This document shows positions 17,621 through 26,173 of a stretch of DNA of 61,341 nt, one piece after another (positions within the stretch are counted from its first letter, which is position 1; the number at the start of each line of letters is the position of its first letter). Position numbers and translations under genes: made by a program. The notes under the pieces are model-generated. The model was not told where the DNA came from and did not search any database. It saw nothing but the letters and a program-made list of their open reading frames with translations. The stretch is from an uncultured Dorea sp. (GTDB taxonomy: Bacteria; Bacillota; Clostridia; Lachnospirales; Lachnospiraceae): contig CANTDX010000014.1 of the NCBI GenBank assembly GCA_947652615.1, forward strand, positions 1 to 61,341, in the 5' to 3' direction.

Positions 17621-18451
17621 ATGGATAAGATTAAGATACAGAATCTTGAAGTGTTCGCCCGCCACGGCGTATTCCCGGAAGAGAATGTTCTGGGGCAGAA
17701 GTTCATCGTCACGGCAACACTCTACACCGACACCCGCAAGGCCGGTAAGACGGATGACCTGACCGCCTCCATCCATTACGGAGAGATCAGCCAGCGGATC
17801 GAACAATACCTGACCGAACACACCTACAAGCTCTTAGAACGGGCGGCAGAAAGCCTCGCGGAGACACTTCTCCTTGAGACACCCGGTCTTGAGAAGATCA
17901 GGCTTAAGATCAAGAAGCCCTGGGCGCCCATTGGCCTCCCCTTAGAGACCGTCTCCGTGGAGATCGAACGCGGATGGCACACCGCCTATATCGCATTCGG
18001 CTCTAACATGGGTAATAAAGAGCAATACCTGAACCAGGCCATCCGCTCCCTTGGCCGCACCTCAGGCTGCATGGTGACCAAAGTCTCCTCCTTCCTGGTC
18101 ACGGAACCCTACGGAGTAACCGACCAAGATGAGTTCCTCAACGGATGCCTGATGCTGCGCACTCTCTTAACTCCCAGGGAGCTTCTTAACGTGCTCCATG
18201 CGATTGAGCAGGAAGCCGGACGGGAACGCATCATCCGCTGGGGACCAAGAACCCTGGATCTGGATATTATCTTCTATGATGACCTGATCATAGAGGATGA
18301 GGACTTATGCATTCCCCATGTGGATATGCAGAACCGGAACTTCGTGCTGCAGCCCCTTCTGGAGATCGCTCCCTACAAGCATCATCCCTGCTGCGGCAAG
18401 ACGGTTCAGGAACTCTATTCGCTCCTTTTAGGATCTGTAGATCATTCATAG
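17621..18451 (+). CDS. folBK: Fused dihydroneopterin aldolase / HPPK (276 aa)
   Basis: Residues 1-118 form FolB (KIQNLEVFARHGVFPEE, then HYGEISQRIEQYL), which cleaves dihydroneopterin to 6-hydroxymethyl-dihydropterin. Residues 120-276 form FolK (YIAFGSNMGNKEQYL and RWGPRTLDLDIIFYDD), which adds pyrophosphate using ATP. Fusion of consecutive enzymes is common for this pair. It is the last gene of the folate operon and is reached only through hicAB, so its transcription probably depends partly on the hicA promoter. Its 3' end overlaps the convergent phosphoesterase gene by 10 bases. Confidence 0.95.
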   Translation: MDKIKIQNLEVFARHGVFPEENVLGQKFIVTATLYTDTRKAGKTDDLTASIHYGEISQRIEQYLTEHTYKLLERAAESLAETLLLETPGLEKIRLKIKKPWAPIGLPLETVSVEIERGWHTAYIAFGSNMGNKEQYLNQAIRSLGRTSGCMVTKVSSFLVTEPYGVTDQDEFLNGCLMLRTLLTPRELLNVLHAIEQEAGRERIIRWGPRTLDLDIIFYDDLIIEDEDLCIPHVDMQNRNFVLQPLLEIAPYKHHPCCGKTVQELYSLLLGSVDHS

Positions 18452-19035
18452 TCGATCTCGCACCGTTCAAAAGCATTGATCACCTGAGTCTCCTGATAGG
18501 TATCATACCTCTTATGCTTCCTCCCATAGGACATGTGCACATGTCCGTGGAGGAAGTATTTGGGCTTATATTTGTCAAGAAGATCTCTGAATGCCTGAAA
18601 TCCCTGATGCGGCAGATCAAGTCCGTCGTTGAGCTGATATGCCGGGGCATGAGTCACCAGGATATCGAATCCCCTATGCCGAAATAACTGAAACCACAGT
18701 TTCCGGATCCTGCCCTTCATCTGCCGTTCCGTATACTGGAACTCACCGGGCCTGTAGCGCATGGAACCGCCAAGCCCCAGGATCCTCACCCCCTGATGCA
18801 CATAGATCTTATCGTCAATGCAGATACACCCGTCCGGGGGGATCTGCCTGTATTTCTCATCATGGTTGCCGTGCACATACAGAATGGGCACGGAGGTAAA
18901 TGTTGCCAGGAACGAAAGATATCTTGGATCCAGATCGCCGCAGGAAATGATCAGATCAATTCCCGCAAGCTTACTCTTCTCAAAATAATCCCACAGATAA
19001 GCAGATTCTTCGTCCGCAATCGCAAGTATCTTCAT
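18442..19035 (-). CDS. Calcineurin-like metallophosphoesterase (197 aa)
   Basis: A cytoplasmic metal-dependent phosphoesterase of the YfcE-like type. The motifs SCGDLD (about 31-36), YVHGNHDEK (about 53-61), VTHAPAYQ and FLHGHVHMSYG are all visible. The first metal motif, normally DxH, reads ADEES instead, so the His is absent; this variant may be a subfamily feature. The substrate is unknown. It is convergent with folBK. Confidence 0.85.
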   Translation of the reverse strand: MKILAIADEESAYLWDYFEKSKLAGIDLIISCGDLDPRYLSFLATFTSVPILYVHGNHDEKYRQIPPDGCICIDDKIYVHQGVRILGLGGSMRYRPGEFQYTERQMKGRIRKLWFQLFRHRGFDILVTHAPAYQLNDGLDLPHQGFQAFRDLLDKYKPKYFLHGHVHMSYGRKHKRYDTYQETQVINAFERCEIDYE

Positions 19036-19044
19036 AGATTCATA

Positions 19045-20958
19045 CTAACCCTTCTTGTTCTCGATTCCCTGCTGCGATACAACAGGCTTGGACTGTTCTT
19101 TTAACTCTTCTTCCTTAGGAATGCTTCCGATGACATTCTCTGCCAGCCAATCCATCGTTACGATCTCCTCCGGCGTCAGGCTCTTAGCCGGGTCATCCTG
19201 CACGATTCCCCCCTGGGAATAAAGAATCCCGGAGAATGGATTGAACTTACCGGTGCTGATCGTCTCTTTCAGGAGATCCACCAGTCTCTTGGTTCCGATC
19301 GGAAGATTGTTCTTGGAACATACGACATCGACTACCCCGGCCGACATTCCCCACCAGTAATTGATCGCCTTCTTAGAAGTCGGGTCATCGTCATACTTCC
19401 ATGTACCGTCCATGATGGTACGGATCATCTGCTCGTAGAACTTACCCCAGTGCCACAGCGGCATGGCAAGATTCCTCGCAGTGTCCCCTTCCAGATGATA
19501 GATGCCGAAGAATCTCGACGCCTCCTCCGGGATCACCATATCTTTACCGGAGATACAGTCTACCTGTTTCTCAAGGACACTCTCCATCACATCGATATCC
19601 TTCTTGGCCGTCCACTCCAGATATACCTCCGCCCGCGGATTGATCATCTTAGCTCCCAGCGCAAATGCATTGATATTGGCAATCGAACCGTAGATCGGAT
19701 AATCTGCAATGTATGCCAGACGGTTATGTTCCGACATCGCTCCCGCGATCGCTCCCATCAAAAACTTCGCCTCATGCATGCGCGCATAATACGTCCGAAT
19801 ATACCTGTGAGAAGTATTGACCGAACAATTCAGTATCCTGACATTCGGGTTGGCAATGGCCGCCTTCACACTGGCCTGCACAAATGACGGCGTCGTCGTG
19901 AATATGATATCGCATCCATCCGTGATTGCTTCCTCTATCCGTTCATCTATGGTGTCAAGCGTGACATTATCATAGAACACTGTGCTGACTTCCTCCGGGA
20001 AGGTCTGATCCAGATGAAGCCTCCCCAGCTCATGGGCATAGGTCCACGCCGACGAACCCGGCGTCTTCTCATAGATAAACGCAACCTTCAGGCTCGAGAT
20101 GCCAAACGGGAGCAGCATATTGATCAGCGGCTTCTTCTCCGTATTGGGATCCATCTTAAGCTCTACATCCTCATCCTCCTCAAGAAGCGAGAATTCCTCC
20201 CAGGACTTCTCGACCAGCTCCTTTAACTCCTTCGTAGTCATCTGGTCAATCTCTTTATATCCATACAGTTTGATAAACGCAAGGAACGCGTCTCCCACCG
20301 TAACCGATAATTTCCCCTTATCCTCGGCATTATATTCCGCCATGAATCTCCGGTAAATAGAGCTGAATTCCAGCCGCTCGTCATCGTTCCAGACCTCATC
20401 CGGCCCCTTGCCGACCGCCTCCAGAAGCTTCTTAAAATTCCCTTCCTCGGAGAACCAGATATAATTGATCTTCGTCAGCTCATAGAAATCCAGGAACTCA
20501 TAGTAGATCTTGTTCTCCTTATCGTTGGTCCTGTTGGGAATGATCCTGGTCACTTCCCCGGGGACAGATACTACTCCATAGTATTTCATCACGCTGACGC
20601 GTTTATTCCCCTCCTGCACGTAGAATCTGTTCATATATTCGAATGCTTTGATCGGCTCACGAATCCCCTCTTCCTCGTGGCTTGTGCTAAGCTGCGCCCA
20701 TTTTCTCGCAAACTCCGAAGTCTCTCTCAATATCGGCATGAAGTTCGCCGCAAACGCATTGCTCCTTCCGCCGGTCTTGGTTCCCACGATCTGGTCGATC
20801 GGAATCTGGACCAGTCCTAACGGCACTTCGGAAAATGTTCCCTTCGTCGGAATAATATCATCTAATACCTCCAGCGTAGGCAGTTCTCCGTGCAGCATCC
20901 GGTACTGGTAATTCTTTTTTCCAAGCTTATATGCTTTCGTGTAATCACTAAGTGCCAT
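19045..20958 (-). CDS. Cytoplasmic BMP (PnrA-like) domain protein with ParB-like N-terminal region (637 aa)
   Basis: The C-terminal half (about 275-600) is a periplasmic-binding-protein-type BMP domain (LKVAFIYEKTPGSSAWTY, then RILNCSVNTSHRYIRTYYAR and AYIADYPIYGSIANINAFAL), normally part of lipoproteins that bind nucleosides. Here there is no signal peptide or lipobox. Instead the first part (about 25-130) reads LGLVQIPIDQIVGTKTGGRS and later FYVQEGNKRVSVMKYYGV, which resembles the ParB/sulfiredoxin-like fold (a GNxR motif with a VSV strand). The start is ATG 20958 behind GGGAGGA. The protein should therefore stay in the cytoplasm and could be a nucleoside-responsive regulator or enzyme (inference). 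Confidence 0.75.
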   Translation of the reverse strand: MALSDYTKAYKLGKKNYQYRMLHGELPTLEVLDDIIPTKGTFSEVPLGLVQIPIDQIVGTKTGGRSNAFAANFMPILRETSEFARKWAQLSTSHEEEGIREPIKAFEYMNRFYVQEGNKRVSVMKYYGVVSVPGEVTRIIPNRTNDKENKIYYEFLDFYELTKINYIWFSEEGNFKKLLEAVGKGPDEVWNDDERLEFSSIYRRFMAEYNAEDKGKLSVTVGDAFLAFIKLYGYKEIDQMTTKELKELVEKSWEEFSLLEEDEDVELKMDPNTEKKPLINMLLPFGISSLKVAFIYEKTPGSSAWTYAHELGRLHLDQTFPEEVSTVFYDNVTLDTIDERIEEAITDGCDIIFTTTPSFVQASVKAAIANPNVRILNCSVNTSHRYIRTYYARMHEAKFLMGAIAGAMSEHNRLAYIADYPIYGSIANINAFALGAKMINPRAEVYLEWTAKKDIDVMESVLEKQVDCISGKDMVIPEEASRFFGIYHLEGDTARNLAMPLWHWGKFYEQMIRTIMDGTWKYDDDPTSKKAINYWWGMSAGVVDVVCSKNNLPIGTKRLVDLLKETISTGKFNPFSGILYSQGGIVQDDPAKSLTPEEIVTMDWLAENVIGSIPKEEELKEQSKPVVSQQGIENKKG

Positions 20959-20985
20959 AATATCCTCCCTTCTTTTGACGCTTTC

Positions 20986-21015
20986 ATTATATACCAAAGC
21001 TTGGAAGATCATCAA
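20986..21015 (-). promoter_or_regulatory. Candidate promoter of the BMP-domain gene
   Basis: On the minus strand, TTGATG (21015-21010) and TATAAT (20991-20986) are separated by 18 bases, a good sigma-A promoter. It lies after the terminator at 21040-21068, so the gene is an independent unit. Confidence 0.65.
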
Positions 21016-21039
21016 GTTCAATCTGGATAAAAACTGCAC

Positions 21040-21068
21040 AAAAAAAACCGGGCCGATATACCGCCCGG
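21040..21068 (-). terminator. Rho-independent terminator after the GNAT gene
   Basis: Stem CCGGGC/GCCCGG with a nine-base loop, followed on the minus strand by eight T residues. It ends the copper/GNAT transcript ten bases beyond the stop of the GNAT gene. Confidence 0.85.
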
Positions 21069-21078
21069 CAATAATATT

Positions 21079-21591
21079 CTATAACACCTTCTCATATCCA
21101 ATACGGGGGTCTCCGTCCTCGCAGCCTCCTAAAAGCCTTATCCCGCCGCAGACCTGAAAGCCCGCCTTCTCAAGCGCTCTTTGCATAGGGCGGTTTCCCG
21201 GGTGCGTATCGATCCTGACAGAAGAAAATCCCGCTTCCTTCGCAAGCCTGAAGCCATATGCAAACATCCTTCCGGCTACGCCCTTCCCCTTGCATCCGTC
21301 GGCTACGCAGACCCGGTGCATGGAGGCATAAGCTCCGTCCGTCAGCCACTTGCCGTCGATCACTCCGTAGGACGGATCCGGCGTGACCTGGAATGCAAAC
21401 GCACCCAGAATCTCGCCATTCTCCGCCGCAAGATAAGCGCATCCTTCCCGGATATCCTGAAGCCATACCTCCCGGCCCGGATATCCCTTCTGCCACTGGT
21501 CAAGTCCAAGCGCCCGAAGCTGGACCTTGGCCTGGTCCGTGATCTCACACATTCTGTCTATATGCTCCGCCGCTGCCGTGATAAATTCCAT
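21079..21591 (-). CDS. GNAT-family N-acetyltransferase (170 aa)
   Basis: Acetyl-CoA-dependent transferase with unknown substrate. The start is ATG 21591 (GGAAGGA upstream), not the longer frame that runs into copA. The acetyl-CoA-binding loop region reads MHRVCVADGCKGKGVAGRMF (about 99-118), and the C-terminal half has SVRIDTHPGNRPMQRALEKA, as in other GNATs. It starts 20 bases after the stop of copA, so it is probably co-transcribed, though no copper-related role is evident. Confidence 0.85.
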   Translation of the reverse strand: MEFITAAAEHIDRMCEITDQAKVQLRALGLDQWQKGYPGREVWLQDIREGCAYLAAENGEILGAFAFQVTPDPSYGVIDGKWLTDGAYASMHRVCVADGCKGKGVAGRMFAYGFRLAKEAGFSSVRIDTHPGNRPMQRALEKAGFQVCGGIRLLGGCEDGDPRIGYEKVL

Positions 21592-21610
21592 CGCTTCATC
21601 CTTCCGTCTC

Positions 21611-21820
21611 TTATTCGATCCCCAGCACCTTATAATCCTGGTCCTCCACCGTCTTCTTGAGAACATCATCCGCAAGCTCCGTATTCAGCGTCACCACCGC
21701 CGTACCTGCCTCGTGGCTTACTGCCGCCTCATCCACCTGGGCAAGCGCCTCTAAGCATTTCTTCACCCTCGCCTCACAGTGTCCGCACATCATTCCTTCG
21801 ATCTTCATTGTCTTCGTCAT
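21611..21820 (-). CDS. copZ: Internal reading frame for a free CopZ-like chaperone (69 aa)
   Basis: Within copA, in the same frame, AAGGAGG ends eight bases before ATG 21820. Starting there gives a 69-residue protein with the GMMCGHC copper site, the usual length and fold of the cytosolic copper chaperone CopZ. It is preceded by a low-complexity Gln/Glu/Ile linker. Either copA and copZ fused when a stop codon was lost, with the start site kept, or the cell makes both the fusion and free CopZ. The sequence shows the site; whether it is used is inference. Confidence 0.55.
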   Translation of the reverse strand: MTKTMKIEGMMCGHCEARVKKCLEALAQVDEAAVSHEAGTAVVTLNTELADDVLKKTVEDQDYKVLGIE

Positions 21821-24217
21821 CTTTGTTTCCTCCTTCTGGATTGGTATTTGATTTGTAATCTGATCCGGGCTTTGCTCCGTGGATTCCGGAATCGCAGCCC
21901 GCTTCTTCTGCATCCTGTCACGCGACGCGTCATGCATCCGGAACCAGTTAAGCCTCAACGCATTCGTCACCACGCAGAAGCTTGACAGGCTCATGGCCGC
22001 CGCCCCGAACATGGGGTTTAACTTCCAGCCGAATAAAGGATACCACAGCCCCGCCGCAAGCGGGATTCCGATCACATTATAGAAGAATGCCCAGAACAGA
22101 TTCTCATGGATATTGCGAAGCGTTGCACGGCTTAACCGGATCGCCGCCGGAACGTCGCTTAGCCGGCTCTTCATCAGCACCACGTCCGCCGCGTCGATGG
22201 CAATATCCGTACCGGCGCCGATGGCGATACCGATATCCGCTCTCGTAAGCGCCGGCGCATCGTTGATGCCGTCTCCCACCATCGCTGTTCTGCCCTTCTT
22301 CTTAAGATCACGGATCACCTGCTCCTTCCCGTCCGGCAAGACTCCGGCAATCACCTCATCAACGCCTGCCTGCCGTCCGATCGCCCTGGCCGTGCGCTCG
22401 TTATCTCCGGTCAGCATCACTACATGGATCCCCATATTCTGCAGCTCTTTCACCGCATTGGGGCTGTCGTCCTTGATGGTATCCGCCACGGCGATCACAC
22501 CGATCAGCCGGCCGTCTCTCCCAAAGAACAACGGGGTCTTGCCTTCCTCGGACAGCCTTGCAGCCATCTGCTTCGTCTGATCGGATACTGACGCGTTCTC
22601 ACTGATAAACGCAAGGTTCCCCCCGGTCAAACGCACAGCGCCCAGGTTCCCGAAAAGCCCATTACCGGGCACGGCCTGAAAATCCGTTACCTCCAGATCC
22701 CCTTCACCGTCCCTGGCGCCGGACCGCTCCATTCCCTTCTCTTCTGCCAGCGTAAGGATTGCCCGTGCCAGCGGATGCTCGCTCCTTCGCTCCAGGGCAT
22801 AGGCCATCCGGAGCAGTTCTTCTTCTGTCACATCGTCTTCCGGCAGGATATCCGTAACCTTTGGCTCTCCGCTTGTGATCGTCCCCGTCTTATCCAGAGC
22901 AACAATCTGCATCTTTCCCGTCTCCTCCAGGGAGACCGCAGTCTTGAACATGATCCCGTTCCTGGCCCCCATCCCGTTACCTACCATGATGGCAACCGGC
23001 GTTGCAAGCCCCAGCGCGCAGGGGCAGCTTATTACCAGTATAGAGATTCCTCTTGCCAGCGCGAATCCCACGCTCTCGCCTGCAAGCAGCCATATTATGA
23101 CAGTGACCGCCGCAATGGCAATGACTGCCGGCACGAACACGCCGGACACACGGTCTGCGATCTTCGCGATCGGCGCCTTTGTGGCGGCCGCGTCGCTGAC
23201 CATCTGGATGATCTGCGACAATGTCGTATCCTCCCCGACTCTGGTAGCTTCACACCTGAGATACCCGGACTGGTTCAGCGTTGCCGCCGATACCATGCTT
23301 CCCTCTTCCTTATCAACCGGGATGCTCTCACCGGTAAGGGCAGATTCATTGACCGCGCTGCTGCCCGCGAGCACTACGCCGTCCACCGGGATATTCTCCC
23401 CCGGTCTTACCACGAACACATCGCCCTTCTTCACCTGCTGGATCGGAATCTCCTGCTCTGCCCCGTCTCTGACAACCACCGCTGTCTTGGGCGCCAGCTT
23501 CATCAGGCTCTTGAGCGCATCTGTCGTCCGCCCCTTAGAGCGGGCCTCCAGCATCTTGCCCACCGTGATCAGCGCAAGGATCATAGCCGCGGACTCGAAA
23601 TAAAACTCATGCATGTAGGACATCACTTGCGCCATATCCATATGCATCTGCGCATCCGTCATCGCAAACAGGGCATATGTGCTGTACACATAAGAAGCTC
23701 CCGCCCCAAGCGCCACCAGCGTATCCATATTCGGCGCACGGTGCAGAAGGCTCTTAACCCCGCTTACGAAGAACTTCTGGTTAACGATCATGACCGCCGT
23801 CGTTAATAACAGTTGGATCAGCCCCATCGCCACATGATTCCCCTCAAGGAATCCCGGCGCCGGCCAGTTCCACATCATATGTCCCATAGAAAAATACATA
23901 AGCGGTATCAGAAAACATAAGGAAGCAATAAGCCGCCGCTTCAAAACCGGCGTCTCTTTGTCTTTTAACAGGTCTTCCTCCGGCGCTGCTCCTGCCGATG
24001 CTTTCTCGTTACCGGACGCCGTCTTCTGTGAAGCGCCGTACCCTGCCGCCTCCACCGCTTCAATGATCTTCGCGGCGGGAGCGCTTCCTTCCACACCCAT
24101 GGAATTCGTCAGAAGACTGACCGAACAGGACGTAACTCCGTCTACCTTCGCAACCGCCTTCTCTACACGCGCGCTGCACGCCGCGCAGCTCATACCCGTA
24201 ACCGTATATTGCTCCAT
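21611..24217 (-). CDS. copA: Copper-exporting P-type ATPase CopA with a C-terminal CopZ-like domain (868 aa)
   Basis: Exports Cu(I) across the cytoplasmic membrane using ATP. The N-terminal metal-binding domain (1-68) has GMSCAAC. The core shows the CPC copper-transfer motif (ISCPCALG), the phosphorylation motif ALDKTGTITSGEP, the SEHPLARA motif and MVGDGINDAPAL. Unusually, the C-terminus (about 800-868) is a second heavy-metal-associated domain (KIEGMMCGHCEARVKK) that matches the free chaperone CopZ. This domain begins at an internal ATG with an intact ribosome binding site (see 21611-21820). It lies 47 bases downstream of csoR and is probably copper-induced through it. Confidence 0.95.
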   Translation of the reverse strand: MEQYTVTGMSCAACSARVEKAVAKVDGVTSCSVSLLTNSMGVEGSAPAAKIIEAVEAAGYGASQKTASGNEKASAGAAPEEDLLKDKETPVLKRRLIASLCFLIPLMYFSMGHMMWNWPAPGFLEGNHVAMGLIQLLLTTAVMIVNQKFFVSGVKSLLHRAPNMDTLVALGAGASYVYSTYALFAMTDAQMHMDMAQVMSYMHEFYFESAAMILALITVGKMLEARSKGRTTDALKSLMKLAPKTAVVVRDGAEQEIPIQQVKKGDVFVVRPGENIPVDGVVLAGSSAVNESALTGESIPVDKEEGSMVSAATLNQSGYLRCEATRVGEDTTLSQIIQMVSDAAATKAPIAKIADRVSGVFVPAVIAIAAVTVIIWLLAGESVGFALARGISILVISCPCALGLATPVAIMVGNGMGARNGIMFKTAVSLEETGKMQIVALDKTGTITSGEPKVTDILPEDDVTEEELLRMAYALERRSEHPLARAILTLAEEKGMERSGARDGEGDLEVTDFQAVPGNGLFGNLGAVRLTGGNLAFISENASVSDQTKQMAARLSEEGKTPLFFGRDGRLIGVIAVADTIKDDSPNAVKELQNMGIHVVMLTGDNERTARAIGRQAGVDEVIAGVLPDGKEQVIRDLKKKGRTAMVGDGINDAPALTRADIGIAIGAGTDIAIDAADVVLMKSRLSDVPAAIRLSRATLRNIHENLFWAFFYNVIGIPLAAGLWYPLFGWKLNPMFGAAAMSLSSFCVVTNALRLNWFRMHDASRDRMQKKRAAIPESTEQSPDQITNQIPIQKEETKMTKTMKIEGMMCGHCEARVKKCLEALAQVDEAAVSHEAGTAVVTLNTELADDVLKKTVEDQDYKVLGIE

Positions 24218-24245
24218 TCATTACACCTCCTAAGAACCAAATCAT

Positions 24246-24276
24246 ATTATACCATACCCAGGTATCATCTCATCAA
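24246..24276 (-). promoter_or_regulatory. Candidate copA promoter with CsoR-like operator
   Basis: On the minus strand, TATAAT (24251-24246) is preceded 19 bases upstream by TTGATG (24276-24271). The spacer contains ATACCTGGGTAT (24265-24254 on this strand), which resembles one half-diminished CsoR operator. If it works, copA has its own copper-responsive start in addition to read-through from csoR. Confidence 0.45.
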
Positions 24277-24567
24277 CTTCTGCAGCGTCGTCACCAACTC
24301 ATCCACCGTCTCATCCTTCCCTGCACGGATATCTTCCGATACGCAGGTCCGGATGTGATTGGCAAGCAGAACCTTATTGAAACTGTTAAGCGCCGCGTTC
24401 ACTGCCGATACCTGTATCAGAATATCCGGGCAATATGCGTTATTCTCCACCATCTTCTTGATCCCGCGGACCTGCCCCTCGATCCGGCTCAGCCGATTGA
24501 TCAGATCCTTATATTCCTTCTCGGAACGTTCCTTCGTCTTGTGACAGCATTCCCGATTCTCTTCCAT
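24265..24567 (-). CDS. csoR: CsoR-family copper-sensing repressor (100 aa)
   Basis: A four-helix-bundle repressor that leaves DNA on binding Cu(I). The copper ligands are Cys46 (AYCPDI), His71 and Cys75 (ANHIRTC). Their spacing matches the C-x24-H-x3-C pattern of true CsoR proteins, so copper rather than nickel or formaldehyde is the likely signal. The DUF156 core INRLSRIEGQVRGIKKMV is intact. A palindromic operator lies upstream at 24597-24615, and copA follows downstream. Confidence 0.93.
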   Translation of the reverse strand: MEENRECCHKTKERSEKEYKDLINRLSRIEGQVRGIKKMVENNAYCPDILIQVSAVNAALNSFNKVLLANHIRTCVSEDIRAGKDETVDELVTTLQKLMR

Positions 24568-24596
24568 ACGCCTTCACCTCATTTCCAAATACATTA

Positions 24597-24615
24597 TATA
24601 CCCTATAAGGGTATA
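24597..24615. promoter_or_regulatory. CsoR operator upstream of csoR
   Basis: The 19-base sequence TATACCCTATAAGGGTATA is palindromic apart from its centre (arms TATACCC and GGGTATA). This is the TACCC...GGGTA form known for CsoR sites. It lies about 30 bases upstream of the csoR start, so the repressor controls its own operon. Confidence 0.8.
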
Positions 24616-24631
24616 TTGCAAGCAAAATTTT

Positions 24632-24660
24632 AAGATGGCAATATCAAATACTGCCATCTT
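24632..24660 (-). terminator. Stem-loop at the end of trmO
   Basis: Arms AAGATGGCA and TGCCATCTT are perfectly complementary around an 11-base loop. The stem overlaps the stop codon of trmO. The tail on the minus strand is AAAATTTT, so termination may be weak, but the hairpin separates trmO from the csoR operator. Confidence 0.55.
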
Positions 24661-25327
24661 AGTGTATCTCACATACCTTCAATCTATTCTCTATGACCCG
24701 GAACCGTACTTCCATCCCGGCATATGCCATCCCGTAGATCCGGTCAGGATCCTCCTGGTACGAAGGTCTTGGATCCTGCGACAACACCTGTATCAGAACC
24801 TCCCTGTGTTCTGCGGGAACCTTGTCCATCCACTCCTTGGGGATCTCCACCTTGAGCCTGTACTCCTTCTTCTGTTCGGCGAATCCGCCCCTCGCATCTG
24901 GATGGCAGTCTACATAGGGAAGATAGGGCTTGATATCATAGATGGGCGTCCCGTCCATCAGATCCGCTCCCCGCACATGCAGGATCATTCCTTTGCCCTC
25001 TCTCTTCTCGATCCTCTCCAACGCCACACAGGACAATCCCACAGGATTCGGGCGGAAAGGCGAACGGCTCGCGAATACTCCTACCCGCTTATTCCCTCCA
25101 AGCCTTGGCGGTCTTACAGTCGGACTCCACTTCCTTCCCTCCGCCTCCGAGAATCCCCAGATCAGCCAGAGGTGCGAATACTCTTCTATGCCCTTCAGCG
25201 CATCCGGGCTGCCATACTTACGCTCGAATACGATCTCCGCCTTCGTATCCGCAAGCCCGCTCTGCCTTGGAATCCCGAACTTCGCCGGGAAATCCGTACG
25301 AATGCGGGCAATCACTTCTAACTGCAT
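24659..25327 (-). CDS. trmO: tRNA (N6-threonylcarbamoyladenosine37-N6)-methyltransferase TrmO (222 aa)
   Basis: Methylates t6A37 of threonine tRNAs using S-adenosylmethionine. The family signatures [10 protein letters not shown] (about 51-60) and [20 protein letters not shown] (about 82-101) are present, and [11 protein letters not shown] follows. The length is normal for TrmO with its C-terminal extension. Its start overlaps the 3' end of the endonuclease IV gene by 10 bases, so the two genes are coupled. Confidence 0.92.
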   Translation of the reverse strand: MQLEVIARIRTDFPAKFGIPRQSGLADTKAEIVFERKYGSPDALKGIEEYSHLWLIWGFSEAEGRKWSPTVRPPRLGGNKRVGVFASRSPFRPNPVGLSCVALERIEKREGKGMILHVRGADLMDGTPIYDIKPYLPYVDCHPDARGGFAEQKKEYRLKVEIPKEWMDKVPAEHREVLIQVLSQDPRPSYQEDPDRIYGMAYAGMEVRFRVIENRLKVCEIH

Positions 25328-26154
25328 GATAATCTCTCCCGCAGCATACGAATCTCCTCCTTGTGTCCCTGATCATCAAGGGGTGTCTCCAGATAGAACG
25401 GCAGAACACGAAGTACCGGATGCCGCATTACGCCAAGCAGCGCTTCCATACCGATCTGCCCCTCTCCGACTGCCGCATGCCTGTCCTTATGAGAACCAAA
25501 CGGCATCATACTGTCATTGAGATGTACCGCTTTCAGAAGACTGAGGCCTAACACACGGTCGAATTCCTCCAGCACACCGTCCAGATCATTCACGATGTCA
25601 TACCCTGCCGCAAACACATGGCAGGTATCCAGGCAGATCCCGATCCTCTCGGGATGCGCGGCACCGTCACGGATCGATCTCAGGTGCTCGAACCTGGCGC
25701 CGATCTCTGTCCCCTTTCCCGACATCGTCTCAAGAAGAACCGTGATCTCCTCATCTCCTGTAATGGCCTGGTCAAGCCCGCGGATGATATTGCTGATCCC
25801 CTGCTCTATCCCGATCCCGGTATGGCTTCCCGGATGGAACACCAGATATTCGATTCCAAGCGCATCCATCCTCGCCACATCCTCCCGGATCACCGTACGC
25901 GCGAATTCATATACCCGGTCTTCGGCGCTGGCAAGATTCATAGTATACGGCGCATGGGCAAGCAGCGCCCCAAACCCGTGCTCTCTTCGGATCTGCTGGA
26001 ACCTTGCCTCTTCCTTCTCCGTATACACCTTATAATTCGATCCTCTGGGATTCCGGCTGAAGATCTGCATGGTATTCGCTTCCATCCATACCACGTTCTT
26101 GGCCGTCTTCGCAATCCCCTTAGCGATCGACATATGCGTTCCTATGGTTAACAT
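25318..26154 (-). CDS. nfo: Endonuclease IV, apurinic/apyrimidinic endonuclease (278 aa)
   Basis: Cuts DNA 5' of abasic sites in base-excision repair and depends on zinc. The signatures [32 protein letters not shown] and [16 protein letters not shown] are all intact, including the zinc-binding His, Glu and Asp residues. The start is ATG 26154 (MLTIGTHMS) with GGGAGGA just upstream; the longer frame runs into the upstream gene. It is coupled to trmO and lies 19 bases after the GH5 gene. Confidence 0.95.
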   Translation of the reverse strand: MLTIGTHMSIAKGIAKTAKNVVWMEANTMQIFSRNPRGSNYKVYTEKEEARFQQIRREHGFGALLAHAPYTMNLASAEDRVYEFARTVIREDVARMDALGIEYLVFHPGSHTGIGIEQGISNIIRGLDQAITGDEEITVLLETMSGKGTEIGARFEHLRSIRDGAAHPERIGICLDTCHVFAAGYDIVNDLDGVLEEFDRVLGLSLLKAVHLNDSMMPFGSHKDRHAAVGEGQIGMEALLGVMRHPVLRVLPFYLETPLDDQGHKEEIRMLRERLSCS

Positions 26155-26173
26155 GGCCTTGTCCTCCCTCTTC

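Noticed and set aside
22775..23806. A 343-codon frame on the plus strand
   Set aside because: It is antisense to copA, which has all its catalytic motifs. The translation is low in typical protein features (many His, Arg and Pro) and has no family match that I can see.
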